From: Nemopilema nomurai | Taxonomy: Eukaryota; Cnidaria; Scyphozoa; Rhizostomeae; Rhizostomatidae | Reading direction: 5' to 3' | Assembly: GCA_003864495.1 (NCBI GenBank) | Contig: ML133456.1 | Location: 3,039,255 to 3,103,254 of the forward strand | DNA: 64,000 bases | In this document: piece after piece, positions 36,448 to 52,903 of the stretch | How the letters are laid out: each line of letters starts with the position of its first letter | Position numbering within the stretch: the stretch's first letter is position 1 | Made by a program: the position numbers and the translations under genes | The notes under the pieces: generated by a model | Database searches by the model: none | The model's input: only the letters and a program-made list of their open reading frames with translations | Told to the model about the DNA's origin: nothing

Positions 36448-39400
36448 TTCGTTGTAATAATTTAAAGGTATGAACCTCTTCCAGATGGCAGCTTTGCTTA
36501 AAGACAGCATGGTCAAGTTTTAATAATTTGAACATTTAAGTTTGCAACATCCGCCAAATGTATTGGAGGCACAATGATGTTTTTTAAGCTTTAAGTAAAT
36601 GATCTTATACCATGAAAATTTGTACCAATCCTTTTTTGGGATTTTCATCGTTATCATAGTGAGGGCAAGCCAGTTGAATCAAAGTGACATTTTGACGTCT
36701 GATAAAAATACAAATTTGACGTATTTGCAGAAATCTAGTGCTTTGTACCAGAATGTTTTGGGAAAAGTACCTATGTAAGTAGCATGTATTTAACTTTCTT
36801 AGAACAGATACTTATTGGAACATAGCTGCTCTTGTTACAGCTCAAATAACCTTTGAGATAAACGTTGTTGTTCTTGTTTTGGAGTTAAGTGACTGTAGCT
36901 TTAGCAATCACCTGAGATGTAAAAGATTGCCAATTCAAAGTTGAACTATTGCAAAAGTGATTAATTATTTTAAAATCTGCTCTTGCGAAATAGCCCACAA
37001 CAGGCAGGGAGTTGCTGGCAAGGTGATAAAGCGTGGCATAGATTTCTTAACGCGAATCTCGAAATCTGCTATGCTGTTCAGTGCACAGTACGGCAATTCA
37101 TAGATTTTCACTAGTGAGGGAATTTGATAAAAGGGTACATAGATAGATACTGAATCTACAGAGGTAGAACGATAAAACTAATCAGTAGTTTGTAGCTAAA
37201 TGTGTCCATCATTTTTGAAAAGCTCCAAAGTTTCATGTTTCATCAGAGAATATCTCGAGTAAAGCAAGAAAGTCATTGAACCATGATGGGGCAAGCATGT
37301 TCCACTGCAGGGGCAATGAAGCAAGCTGGTGGAGAATTTCTTCACCACTCAACATCTTGAAAAATGCCCTAATGCTCGGCCACTCCCTAGTTTCTCATAT
37401 ACAAAAGCAAAAGGACAACAAAGACGGACACTATTCGAATCCCGCCCGAATCAATTATTTATTTGAGCCTGATTTGAAAAAGAAGTAAGTCTTACTTGTA
37501 GATATCTCAGCAAGTCACACAAAGTCACGCGATTCGCCTGCTGTGTCCTGTTCTCTAATAGTGTGCTTCTTGTCCATTCAAGAAAGCGTGTTTAGCTTTT
37601 GATTAAATTTTCCCAAATCTGCTGAAACATCAAGGAGCTTGCCACGCTAGTCAAATTTTCTTCAAATATCAATAAAATTTCTGTTGTGAAATCGGATGTT
37701 ACTCTATAGATCACACTTTCTAATCGATTAAACAATTAACACATTTGACCCATTTCCTTTTCATTTTCAACATATGTAGTCTTGGGTTTAGTGTCTATAG
37801 TCAATGTTCTGGCATCTTCTACCAAGGTTTATCCTGCCTCGTGAGATGGCTTTGACACCAGCGTAGCCAGGCGCGCTTCATCATTCATCTTTCTTTTCAT
37901 GGTTGACGACGTTCGTTGATAGTTAGAGCATATGGTCCAGCATACATCCGCCAGGGTAAAATTACAGAAATTAAAGGCTATCGTCGTACAAGCTAGATAG
38001 AGAGCCTCTTAGCAAGTCGACTAACTGCAATCTTTGACCTCTACAGTCTCCTTTCCAATGCTGAATAGTCCCTGAAGAATCTATGTTCCAATATTGCGTA
38101 GGCAATTCAATTTCTCTTGCAAGCGTCTCCTTGAACATATTTGGTTTTATTTTTAAACGTTCAGTTAACATTGGCATAAAAGATTTTTTGGGAGTACATT
38201 TAGATAAGCATAATTTCCTGACCCGCACATAATGTCCCCTCAATGTCCCTACCTGAGAAAAACATCCCCCTCCTCAAATATTAAATTGATTTTTTGGAAA
38301 ATTATAGTTGCAACTACATTGATAGATTGACTTTGTTACGAGCGAACAATCGGCGACTTCGAAGTAGGAATTTTCACAGCCGAGTGATCATCTAAACGGT
38401 ATGCTCTTTGCATACTTCCCACAAATAACCCATTGTCAATTGAGTTTTCCGTTGGCAAAGCTGCGAAGAGATCACCCGAGAATGTATGCCCTCTTAAAAG
38501 TTCGTAACAGAGCACTGCTGAGTAACAGACTAAAGGTAAGCTTTCCTTCAATTCCATGATTAATTGTAATTATATACACACTAGAAAGACAATAGAGACA
38601 AACGTCATTTTATCAAGCATTGGTTGTCTCGGTCCCAGACTCAAATCTACGGTTCTTGATGTCTGCAGCTGGCAGTGCCAGCATTTGATTCTCAATGGTG
38701 ATCTTTACAAAGTCCGTATCTACCACTGTAAATGTTGGGCTTAACAAGCAGCCTGATTGCAAAGCCTTCCGACGTCATTGTTAAAAACATTGAAGTGAGA
38801 TTGGCAGGGAATGAAGACGTCTACCATTGAATCAATTGTGTCTATTTCAGATTAAAAATAAGCACTTGCAAATTCACTTGAGAAGAAGTCATCAGAAGCT
38901 TGCCGCTTTCCGATACTTTCTTACAGTCTTTCTATGCATCAAACATTCTCTAGCAAATTAAGAGTTGTCAGAAAGTGAAGACCTAAAGATTTTAAACGAA
39001 CATTACCTGTATATTTCGAAGAAATATCGGCGGAAGAAGTTTGAATGATTTGAGCTCATTTTGATCTGAATAAGCAGTCACCTCGGACTATTGCTCAACT
39101 TAGAGCATCGAAACTAGTCATAACTATGCTGATTTGCTGGCAAACGCAAAGGCTTTTCGTGGTATCAAAGAACTTGTCAAATCGAGTTTTCTTTTTCAAG
39201 ATTATCTCGTTTGTCTCGAATGGCTTCTGTTTGTTGATGGTTTAATAAAACAACCTGTTCTTTATCCGTTTGAAATTCTTTTAGCACTTCCGCTCTTTAA
39301 TTTTAATAGTTTTGACAGCAAAATCTCAATTTCCTCTTCGGGTCAGTAATAGTTGTACTCTTTGAATGACACTGATTTAATTTTGAATTTGTATTTGTTT

Positions 39401-39590
39401 ATGTATTTGGTCGAGGCTTCACAGCGAGGCAAAGACTGGGATCAGCTGATGTCAAGACCCCCTAAACACATGAATATAGATGTAGGCTGTGTCAGATTGT
39501 AAGCATTCAGGTCGGACTGTATCGCGATCAAGGCGATTATCCAGCGCAACGCCTTAAGACGCTTAATCTTCAGTAGATTAAGACTTAACC
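36448..39590. other. Spacer between the YbaY/YscW-like gene and the cystine-knot gene
   Basis: No supported gene. Two short minus-strand ORFs (38557-38336, ATG start, 73 codons; 38243-37971, 90 codons, no ATG at its edge) have protein-like composition, but I recognise no family. Confidence 0.45.
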
Positions 39591-40745
39591 ATGCTTCTCC
39601 CACAACTCTTCAAGCTTTTGGCTCTGTGTGGAATAATCATCGTGGCAGGCAGCGCAAAGGCGGCGAGCGTCAACTCATTAGTACGGATTAAGAGCATTTT
39701 AAAGGACCTTGAGCGACTTATCAACAAAAGTGACCAGCAGGAAAATGTCAATCCAAGTACGCAGTATGGCGATGTGCAAAGGTAAAACATATTAAAGTTT
39801 TTTTCAAGCAGTTTATCGAATGGAATTTGATTATATTCACTGGAAATGCTATTCGATCTCTTGCCAAAGTCAGATATTACTATGAGCATAACCCAATAAC
39901 GAAGACAAATTGATGGTCTATATTTAGGTCAATTAATGATAACGCACAGAATTACCAAAAAATATGCCACTTGCTTGGGAAATCCTTGTAACATGTAATC
40001 TTCTTTGCGTGAGTGACTTGCTGTTGGAGCCAAAACTATGCATTGGTTGCCTTTAAAATTCGTTGCAAAAAGTCGACAAGAATTTAGAACTTCAAATGAA
40101 GGGAAACAATGTTGTTAGAGAAATGAACGGATAACACAAAACAAGTTAAACAAATTTTCAGTGAATTTAGCTTGAAATATTTGAAAACCTGCGTTATCTC
40201 GTGATTTGCTCTGGCATCTGTAGTTGTAGTACGTAGTTGTATTTCGGATGAACGCACAAAAGTGAGCGACAGAGGCATGGCTGCGATCCCCATTTAAGCT
40301 CACAATAAAGCATGGCTTAGGATGGCTTAGGTTCATGTAAGTGACGAATGTGTCAATATTGAAGGTTAATTCGCCTTTACCGTATTTATGGCACAGTGCA
40401 AGTCGATTATCCTTTCTTTTTAGATTAACAATCCAGACGGATAGTGGTTGTTGCATCTGTGATGAGAGGCGCGTAGTTGTTGATACTAAAGAGCAGGTCA
40501 AGAAGAAAAGGAAAGATCTGTTTAGAATTTACGGAGACCCAACAATAGAACCTGAGAAGATTGTGGTATACGAATGCAAGGACAACATTGAACAGTCCCA
40601 CTCGACATGCCAGCCACGAATCCGAGAGGTGCGATTTGAAATTAATGGGGGCGAGGGATGGGATGTCGAGAGATTGAAAATCGAAGATGGATGTAAATGC
40701 GTAAAGAAAGAAGTTGACATAACGAAACGGCGCTTGTTAACCTAA
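39591..40745 (+). CDS. Secreted cystine-knot protein, neurotrophin/Spaetzle-like
   Basis: Two exons, 39591-39781 and 40424-40745, joined in phase by GT-AG; 170 residues. Exon 1 encodes a signal peptide (LALCGIIIVAGSAKA) and a short helical pro-region. Exon 2 encodes the cysteine domain with Cys 73, 74, 76, 115, 126, 154 and 156. The order matches neurotrophins and Spaetzle: first Cys followed by a beta strand (CICDERRVVVD), then YECKDNIEQSHSTC (NGF: ETKCRDPNPVDSGC) and a closing strand with CxC (WDVERLKIEDGCKCV; NGF: WRFIRIDTACVCV). The Cys equivalent to NGF Cys80 is missing and extra ones sit at the first position, so the knot may be rewired or dimer-linked. No obvious dibasic cleavage site precedes the domain. 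AATAAA lies about 360 bp downstream. IL-17-like is an alternative, but the SPW/VPV features are absent. Confidence 0.72.
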
Positions 40746-42394
40746 AAACTAAGAAGATATTTAATAGTAGGTAGGATATTTCAATCATTACATTATTTCG
40801 GATGGTAATGCTGAAAAACTACATTCTTCTTCATTACACTATTGATCTGGTAGAGTGTTGGAATCATTGATATTTATGACAGCATTCATACTACGAATGA
40901 ATAACCGAGTCAAATTTCTGGAAGAAGACATTGACTTTGTTTGCCAGTTTTAAAGAGAATCGTGTATTGCTATCAGCTTCTCTTGGGTTAGAGAAGCATT
41001 TACATGCCTCCTAAAAGTTAGCCGCTAATTTCCATTTTAGAAAAATATCAAGAAAGAGAAAACTAACCATAATCAACAATAACTACCGAATATTGACAGC
41101 AGGATCAAATAAATAGTGAATAATAAAATTTTTAAAACATCAATAATCATGGCAATAAAATGACAATGATGGAAATAAAAAATAACGATAATAGCAGTTG
41201 ATATTAGGACAATGATGTTCTTTGATATTATTGTCATTTCAAACTTCGATTCCTTTCGTTTCATATCCGTACAGGCATCATGCCTCCGTAGCAGTATTTT
41301 AGCAGCAGCTTAATTGCCTGCAGTTTAATTGTCTGCAACAAAACGCTTCTCTAAAGTAGGTGCCCAAAATGCTGGTTTTTTATAGAGATGCAGGTGCAGT
41401 ACGCGGTCAAGAATTTTGAAAAAACGAATGAATTTATTTTGGTTTTATCAAAAAAGGGGGGAAATCAAAAAGTGAAAAGGGTCTCTAAAGAGGTCACAAA
41501 CAATGGGGGCACAAAATAATCGTGGTACTCGGGGTTGGAAAGATATAGTAAGAGGTTGATTCACCAAAAATAACTGGAATCCAGGATGCTACCAAACAGA
41601 ACATTCGCGCACTTCGAAAAGAAATAGGCCTAACAAAGGAACAGGTTTCATAAATACCATTTGGATTTCAATTCATTGGGGCAGGCTAAGAAAACCTTAA
41701 CATTTTAAAAACATTTTAAGTATTTTGGGATCGTGACAATTCAAAAACTTTTCAAAATCAGTTGTATTACTATATGACACAGATATTTCAGTCCTTTTCT
41801 GGTATGAAGGCTCTTCGTGTTACATGCTCATTTCAATTGTCACTATTTCCCACTCTTTGCCGCACAAAAAGCGACTTTCTTGTGACAAGTAAACTTGCCA
41901 CCATCACTCATCGTAACAGCTCAAGAAGGCAGTAACATAAAAAAGAAAACAGATCAACAATACCCTTAGCTACATTCGCTTGAACGAGAAATTTTCTTAC
42001 GCATTGGTAGAAATCTTTGCAATGCTCAATCTTCGGTGTCTGTTACTCTCTAATACTTTTCAATAGAAATGTGGCATGTGGCCGAAGTTAGATGGGTGAA
42101 AATGTAAAGAAGACAAACCAGAGAGCACAAGACGAATTTAATATTGCTAAACCGCGTACAGTGAACTGTTTAAATGCTAGAGTTATTCAGTCAAAACCTT
42201 CGCACTGCTGCATCATCCAGCCGTTTAAAACGGAGCAATCGTCCATAAAGTCGAACAGATGAGCCGCTTTTCCCGTTTTCCAACCGTCAAACAAGTCCAT
42301 CCAATCCTTGAGTAATACAAGACCCGGATGAAACTTACGAACTCAGAAAATAAACATTGCAATGCTATTGGATGGGCATGGTCCGATAAAAGAT
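40746..42394. other. Convergent spacer between the cystine-knot gene and PSMA2
   Basis: AT-rich, with AATAAA near 41107 that may end the cystine-knot transcript. No gene seen. Confidence 0.5.
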
Positions 42395-45300
42395 CTAAAT
42401 CAAGATGGATGCGAGATACTCTTTGATCTCCGATGTCGCCATTTTCCGGAAACCTCTCTCGTTGCAAACACCAATCTCCACATTGTCCTCGGTCATTTGT
42501 CCTTCAAAACCTTCCTGTGAACGCAATCACACTTCTATCAGAGTATCCATGATAAAATTGGAAAAAAATATATCCTGAGAATTGCAGGTTTATGGACGTG
42601 GAAAGACGATCCAGCCTTATATTTCATATAAATTTGGCTGCTGAAATATAAAAATTGCGATTAGGACAAAACAAGAGCACCAGTTTGAAATTTATCACGT
42701 GACAAAGTCCATTGTTTATCAATTATTTGCAAGACACTGAAGAGGAGAGATTTGAAGCGGAGACGTGATGCTGTTACCTTCAACGTGAGGACAGCAGTGT
42801 GAACAGCGTCTTCTAACTCAATATTCTCATTGTACCTGGTGATGGAGAACGAGTTCATTAGATTGACACAGAGCCAAATATCAAGCTTTCAATATCATAC
42901 TGCAGTCAAATAGATAGAATAGGAGCCTGAAATGAAGTAACCTGTAGATGTCCACAAACCACGTAGCAGAAAAAACAGATCACCGTGATGCCATGACCAA
43001 CCTTTTCTCTAAAAATGTTTTCCCGTTGACAAAATTTTTGCCAAGCGCAGTTGCTTTCCAAGCATAGTATGCTCCCTAAAAGAAGGAGAAAGGTTTGCGT
43101 TTATTACAGATGGCATGGCAACACTGGAACGTCCCAGGTTGTAACACGGCTGGCTTTGAAAGGTCAGGCTTCTTCTAAAATACCAAACCCCGTGGTTTGT
43201 TTAGAAAGACTTGATACAGCGTGAGTGGAAGCAGCAGTTCAACAGAGGCGTTTTGTACTACACTATCAATAAAAAAACGTAGACTTCTAGGTGACAGAGC
43301 AGCTGATTCTGGGAAACAGCATTGAATAAATCACTTAACTGATTCAACATCAAGGCAATTCAGTCAAAACATAGCCAATCGCGCGCACTTTTTATAGCCT
43401 CTCACGTGGTTTTCAATCTGCAGCTGTCTGTTTATTTTGTCAGCTTGCGGAAGATTTCCGACATTTTGCAGAGGTGTTATGAAGCAATTAGTTACAAATT
43501 TTTAAATCCAAATTCTTCTGTTATTAGAAAGAATTTATGCATATCCAGAGTTCAAAGAAATCTGGCAAATAATCTGTTAAGTTCTTAGACTTTGCAGAAG
43601 AAAAACTCCTTGCGGCCAGAATCTCCATTAGTCATAGCATCGATTAACACCACCAAGCGCGTTTCAACTCATACATCACCCTAGCTAGTGTTATCTTGGC
43701 AGGTTGCAGCATCCTCAAAGAGATTGACGATGTCGAAAATGGATACCTTCAAGATGATGTCAATTAGCGGCGACTGGCAATGCGCCTGTCTCGCGGCAAG
43801 GACAGCTGAACCACTGCGTAGCGGCAATTAATCAGAAAGGCACCGGCCATCAATATCAAATGGAATCGAGCAAAAATATAGGAGAAATAGGAGCATGTAT
43901 GAATAAGACATCTATCTGAAACCTCACCGATGGATCACACTGAAACAGGTACGGTCGGTCGTCATCCCATCCGCATATTAATAGTGACACCCCGAATGGT
44001 CTCACTCCACTGAAAAACAAGCACGACTCACCATGAACGAATCGAGAAAAGTGTAAACCAAATCAAGCCGAACAAATATAATGCTCTCATACACCAAATG
44101 CTTTGCACTGAATGCGTCGCAACAAACTGGTTGAATATCCACTGAAGTTTGGTTAATGCGGAGCATAACAACAAAAGGGGAAGAGCTAATGGAGAGATTT
44201 CTCACCCTTGCTGAGTATACTCTTGCATGACTGAAGATACTTGCTGTACAAGTTGGGTCGTAGATATTGACTCCTCATACTTTAAATGGTAATTTGCGGC
44301 TAGCCTTCTTGCTTCTCTCACCAACAATCTGAAAAACAGCAAAATATGAAGAACAGTCTCTTTTGGCACAAAAATGAGTGCTTTAGCTAATGAAAATGCG
44401 GAGCTGCTTTATGTCCACATAATGATATACCTTCGCATCGATACACTTCTTAATTGATTAAAAAATGATTAGCGTTGCGCAGGTAGCAGCTGAAATGCAC
44501 ATCTGCCTATTCTACTTCAAGACGACATCGAGTTGATCTGCACAAGGTGACCAGCGACGATTGCTCCTGACTTGAAGATGTCGGTTTTAAAAGAGGAACG
44601 GGTGGAATTTGAAAAGATAGAAAAATGTGCTAAGCTTGCGTTACTTGTAACATATTATGGCCTGTAAACAAAAACGCTTGGTCTCGCATTGGTTTCCATA
44701 GCTCACATTTTACTAGTTACAGATGAGATCGGTAGTTAGATACCTTTCAAACTAAATAGAATAGAACAGATAGCTAAAATAGAACAAAATCCAACATATT
44801 ACTCGATCTGGTTGGTATACATTCATCCTGTCGTAAAGCACAAGCTTCCGCGGTTCACGTAAACTACAATAATTCCATTAGAATTAGGTAATTGGAAATT
44901 ATGCCTATCAAATGTTAGGGTTAACGAACCAATTCAGGTTCATTTGTAACCTCATTATATATCAGCATCTTATAAACCAACGTGCTGCCAAGAACTAAAC
45001 GCTCTTTATTTTAGCTCTCTATGTAGCAAGTTTTGGAGCTTGTGTGTTAGCTATTTAGAGTAGTAGTTTGCGCAAGAGACACAAAACAGAAAGTGATGCT
45101 ATACTTGCATAAGCCAAGTATCACCGAGACGTCTTTGTATCGCTGACAGCACGCAATAACAACAAACATGATCTTGATTGTGGGGGTGTAGAACATTGAA
45201 AATAGCAAAAAACGTCACCTGAAGTCTGGACCCATGCCGCTATAAACCATGCCAATGTTTTTTGTTATCATTTCAATCTAGAAAATGGTAAACTTTAGCA

Positions 45301-48300
45301 TGAGACATGACCCGAAGGAAACAATTTCGCACCAGAGTGTGAATTGAATTTCATACTAAATTAAATCTCAGTGGGATTACTCTAACTAAAAAGAAAAAGG
45401 TTTTGAGTACAAAAGGCTTTTCCGTGACATGACAAGCGCACCTGAAAAGAACTAGCATTCTAGCAAAGCAAGATATCACGCTCGAGAAATAGGTGACTCT
45501 ACTACTGCTTTTCCAATTATCTAATTTTCTGCTTTTCCATATAGAATGAAGCCTTTGAAGACCTTACCTTGCTAACAGTTGATTCTTCATACAACACTGA
45601 CTTTTGCTTCTTTTCTGCAGCTAAAACAACTCCATTTGATGCTAAAATGAATCAAACCAGAAAATTACTGCAAGCCAAGTAAAATTGTGATCAAAGAGGC
45701 AAAAATAAACCGTGTAAAATAAAAAGTACATTGAATATAAATTTTTTTACAAAATCAAACTTTCAGAAACACAGCGAACCAAAAATTCTGTGTGACATAA
45801 AATTATAGATGAAACTAGTCGTTATATCCATTTATTTCTCAAAAGGACAAGTTGTGTTTGAAATACCTTACTTAGAGTCCTGACATTAAGAACTACAACA
45901 CCTTTTAGTTACCTACAACAGTGATAAAGTCTAATCAAGAAAACTTTGTTTATAGGTTATACTTTGTTTATCATCTCTCTACTACAAATTTGTTTATATG
46001 TTATAATAAGACAGTAACTTAGTTATCTATTCATAACCAGTAGAACTACTGACCAGCCCCACAGAGCATTGACTAACAAGGTATGTTTATAAAAACAGAA
46101 GGCAGAACAGATAGTGAGTTTTTGCCCTGGTTATTCAAAATAGGGGTCAGGTCTATCAGAAAACTTATCTTTAACAAACAACATATTGTGTAGTTTAAAA
46201 GATCTATTTAAGGGTGTAGTTTAAAATGTTCCATGTATCAACACTGAAGAGCAAATGGCCTCCTAATAGCAAGAGCTTTTCAAAATATTGCACTTTCTTG
46301 CAAATTTAAAACTTTTTACTTTATTGTAATAGAGCAAATCAATCAGACTCATATTTCATATTTCATCAATCAAATCCCTTGGCTGACGTCCTGTCCTGGA
46401 GAATGTATTCCTACATGCTATGAATTACTCATGAAATATAAAATGTATTGTGGATGTAAGCTTGGATACCTTTAATTCCCACAGATGGCCCACCACCAGC
46501 AACAGCAGCAAGTGCATATTCTATTTGAACCAATTTACCTGATGGACTTAAAAGACAAGGAAAAACACTTCAAGTCAATCCAAACGCCCTACTTTCCAAC
46601 TGGCTTGCAAATACAACTAGACTATAAAGACTAACTGAATCATTTGATTACATTCTCAGCTGCTTGATTCTTGAATAAGACCAAACATTTTTAATTAATA
46701 TAATCATTGGGTCGATTTTTAGCAGCACTAGAGAGCCTTTTATCCTATTTGATAGTAATTCCAACAAAGACACTAGTGTCTACACCAGTTTCCACTGTAC
46801 ATTAGATTTTCGTAGGGCTGAGTCATTGTCAACAGGGTCAGAATCATCTTGAGACAATGAGAAAAATCAAACATAAAAAGAATGAATGGAGCTAACGCCC
46901 TTTGAAATCAATATCTTTAAAGGCTTTGGAGGAAGAAAAAACATAATTTTACCATGCAAATGTCTATTCTGATCTCTTTACGCTAAAACTGTAATGTTTT
47001 CCTTACTTGGACATTGTATATTTTTCAAAGTTTGGAAAAATGTTGCAACAATTAAAAATAAGGGATATTTATTACTTTTTATTACCACTTGTCTTATTAC
47101 TGCAAGAACTTCTATATCAAGAAAGAAACTAGACTGATAATATTAGGCAGCTGAGACATTTTACAAGAAACTTGACCTAGTATGACAAAACATGGTGCAA
47201 GTTACCCAGTAAGGCTAGAAAACAAATGACATAATTGTTTGGCTGCGCTGCAACCAACATTTAAATCATTATCAACAACAAAATTCCACCTCACAATATC
47301 TCAACAATTTACTGTTGGATTTTGACCAGCAAGGCCACATTAAGGGGTTCTCTCAGTGTGGTGTGAGGTGGGTAATGAGGCAAGCCAAGTTATGCCAAAC
47401 AAACACAATGGGGAAGTTGCTATCAACATTAATAAAGTAGTACAGCAAAATTACTTTATAACGGCTATACTGTTGCAAAAAATCAGAAATATCTGATGAA
47501 AGTTGCTTTGAAATATCTACAATGCCTGCTAAAAGTCCTTGGAACACCTCTGTATTTTCTCTGGCTTTTGCATTTTCCAATTATTTTACACAACAATGGC
47601 TGTTAATTCCCATCCTTCCCCCCCCCCCCAAACAATGTTGGTAACAAAGTATAATATCCAGTTAATCTGGGGAAAAAAGTTTGGTGCAAAATTGATGCTT
47701 TGTTTAGCTGCAGGACAACATTGTTCATAGGGTAAAGGGGGGTGGGGTGAATGAGCGCCAGTCCAAGGATTGCTGTTAGTGTTCCAAAGGATTGCCATTC
47801 GGCAGGCATTGTTCATCTTCAAAAGTCAGTTTTTCAAGGGAAAATGCTAAAAAAATTTACCGTCTGGTAATAAAATTTAGTCTTGGTTGCTGGAAAGCAT
47901 GGAATATTTTGATAATTGTTATCTGAGAAGGGCAAACAACAAAAACTCTGAAAGATTTGGTTACATTTTCAAAAAATTTGTCCTCCTTCTAAATGGAATA
48001 ACCCTCAGGAGTTATATTCAATATCGTTCAGAAACTAGCAAAAAATTTTAATGGGGTAGCTTATTTTTATTGAATTCAAATTAATGCTAGATGAACAATA
48101 TTTCCATTACTTTCTACACACTCAATTGTACATATTGACATTTCATATTTGCAGTTCAAATATAAGAGGGCATTGCTCACCCAATCATCAGCTTTTGCTC
48201 GTCTTTGCCCTCCAAAAACTTTGGCATAAAAACTCTTTTTTGTCCAAAATAAAAAAGGAATTAAAATGTTGGTGCAAGTAGGCCAGTAGCTGCACATGAA

Positions 48301-49322
48301 TGTTTTGGCAGGCTCAAGTTCAAGTTTTGGATAAAGTTGGCAAATGTAAAGGAGTCTTTGATGCAACATTGAGAATACATTTTTAAGACCGGGTCCAAAA
48401 TTTCAGATAGCCACTTTGCTAACTCATGTTGTTAAGATCCAATCATAGACAAAATCGGTCGAAGCGGGACTTTTTCTTTATGAGTTTTTCGTAAGCCATA
48501 CATGCACAGATGTTGTGATCCTGTGGGTCTGATCCTATTGTAAACTGTACGAGCCAAGGGTTTTTGGTTGACTAATTCTAAAAGATGTTTTTGTAGTTTC
48601 TGCTCGTTCTTAGCCGTATTGTCTTGCTGAGAGGCATCACCCAACTAAAGAAACTTAGTTTTGTCATAAAGAATGTCTCCCATTTTACTGACATAATACA
48701 GGGCGGTTGTGATTTGCTCCAAAACTAAGCTTTACGAGTCCCCGACTTTTCCACACTGCCTTCATGCATGGAGTGGATCCTTTATTTCAAGGTTTGAGAC
48801 ATATTTATTAGAACTTGTTGAATTTTGAATTATAACCCTATCTAAACGGTGAGGCATCATTATGTAATACAAAATATTTTATTAAGAAAAGATTATAAAG
48901 AAAAGATTTACTGATATCACTAAGTTAGGTTGCAAACCAAAGATGTTCATGCAGCAGCACAATCTAGTAATCCTTTTAATTTGTGCCAAAACTCAGCTAC
49001 CTAAAGAGTTCGAGATTTGGATCAAAACGATATTCTGAAAACGATAGCTTACTGTTTATAATAATTTCATAGATGTGACTCTCTAAAAAGTCACTACAGT
49101 AATTCTGAATTATAAGCGTATGGTGTATAACTGTATGAAAACAAAACAACTGCAAAGTATAATAGTGTGAAAACAAAACAACTGGAAAGTTTAAGGTGTT
49201 CCATATTCCTTTACTCAATTTGCGACTGGTTATTAAGCAATCTAACCTAGCTCGAACAGAATAAGAATAGGCTTTTCTTACCTAAATGTAGTCAAACTGA
49301 AACTATAACGCTCTGACGACAT
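42395..49322 (-). CDS. PSMA2: Proteasome 20S subunit alpha type 2
   Basis: Nine exons in transcript order: 49322-49282, 46546-46470, 45641-45568, 45277-45219, 44328-44206, 44009-43928, 43075-43002, 42835-42778, 42514-42395. All are GT-AG with matching phases; 235 residues against 234 in human. The N-terminus carries the alpha-subunit signature ([20 protein letters not shown]), followed by [96 protein letters not shown] and [11 protein letters not shown]. Alpha subunits form the outer rings of the 20S core and gate substrate entry; this one is non-catalytic. Intron 1 is 2.7 kb, far longer than the others, and holds a Penelope-like relic and a C-tract at about 47618. Its start codon is 141 bp from that of RPS13. 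Confidence 0.97.
48318..48715 (-). mobile_element. Penelope-like retroelement relic (reverse transcriptase fragment) in PSMA2 intron 1
   Basis: The minus strand encodes successive pieces of a Penelope-like reverse transcriptase: [11 protein letters not shown], then [45 protein letters not shown] and [14 protein letters not shown]. The frame is broken by stop codons (one before LGDASQQDN, one after SMIGS). KTHKE and PLRPILS belong to the fingers and palm region in this class. There is no GIY-YIG domain and there are no long terminal repeats. It is an old, inactive insertion in the same orientation as the host gene. Confidence 0.8.
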
Positions 49323-49463
49323 CTTGAGGTCTTTTTAGGGCAATTGACTTTGCACTATGTTTAGGCCAGAATGACGAAGCTGGTTTGGAGGTCTGGTGCC
49401 TAGTCCAGAAACACGAGGCGGCGCAAAGCGAAACGTCGTCCTTTTCCCGAGTCAATCGCCAAC
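49323..49463. promoter_or_regulatory. Bidirectional promoter of PSMA2 and RPS13
   Basis: Only 141 bp separate the two start codons, so both promoters and 5' UTRs must fit here. On the RPS13 side, about 23 bases before the ATG, a pyrimidine run (TCCTTTTCCC) looks like the 5' terminal oligopyrimidine start of ribosomal-protein mRNAs. No TATA box is evident. Sharing by the two genes is inferred from spacing. Confidence 0.75.

Positions 49464-52903
<3,440 letters not shown>

Noticed and set aside
37420..37460. tRNA-like B-box motif (ATTCGAATCCCGCC)
   Set aside because: No A box or cloverleaf around it.
37971..38557. Two short minus-strand ORFs of protein-like composition
   Set aside because: No motif recognised; one lacks an ATG. 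A lineage-specific gene cannot be excluded.
39591..40745. IL-17 family assignment for the cystine-knot protein, from the closing GCKCV
   Set aside because: Other IL-17 landmarks are absent, and the middle Cys block and Trp strand fit neurotrophin/Spaetzle better.
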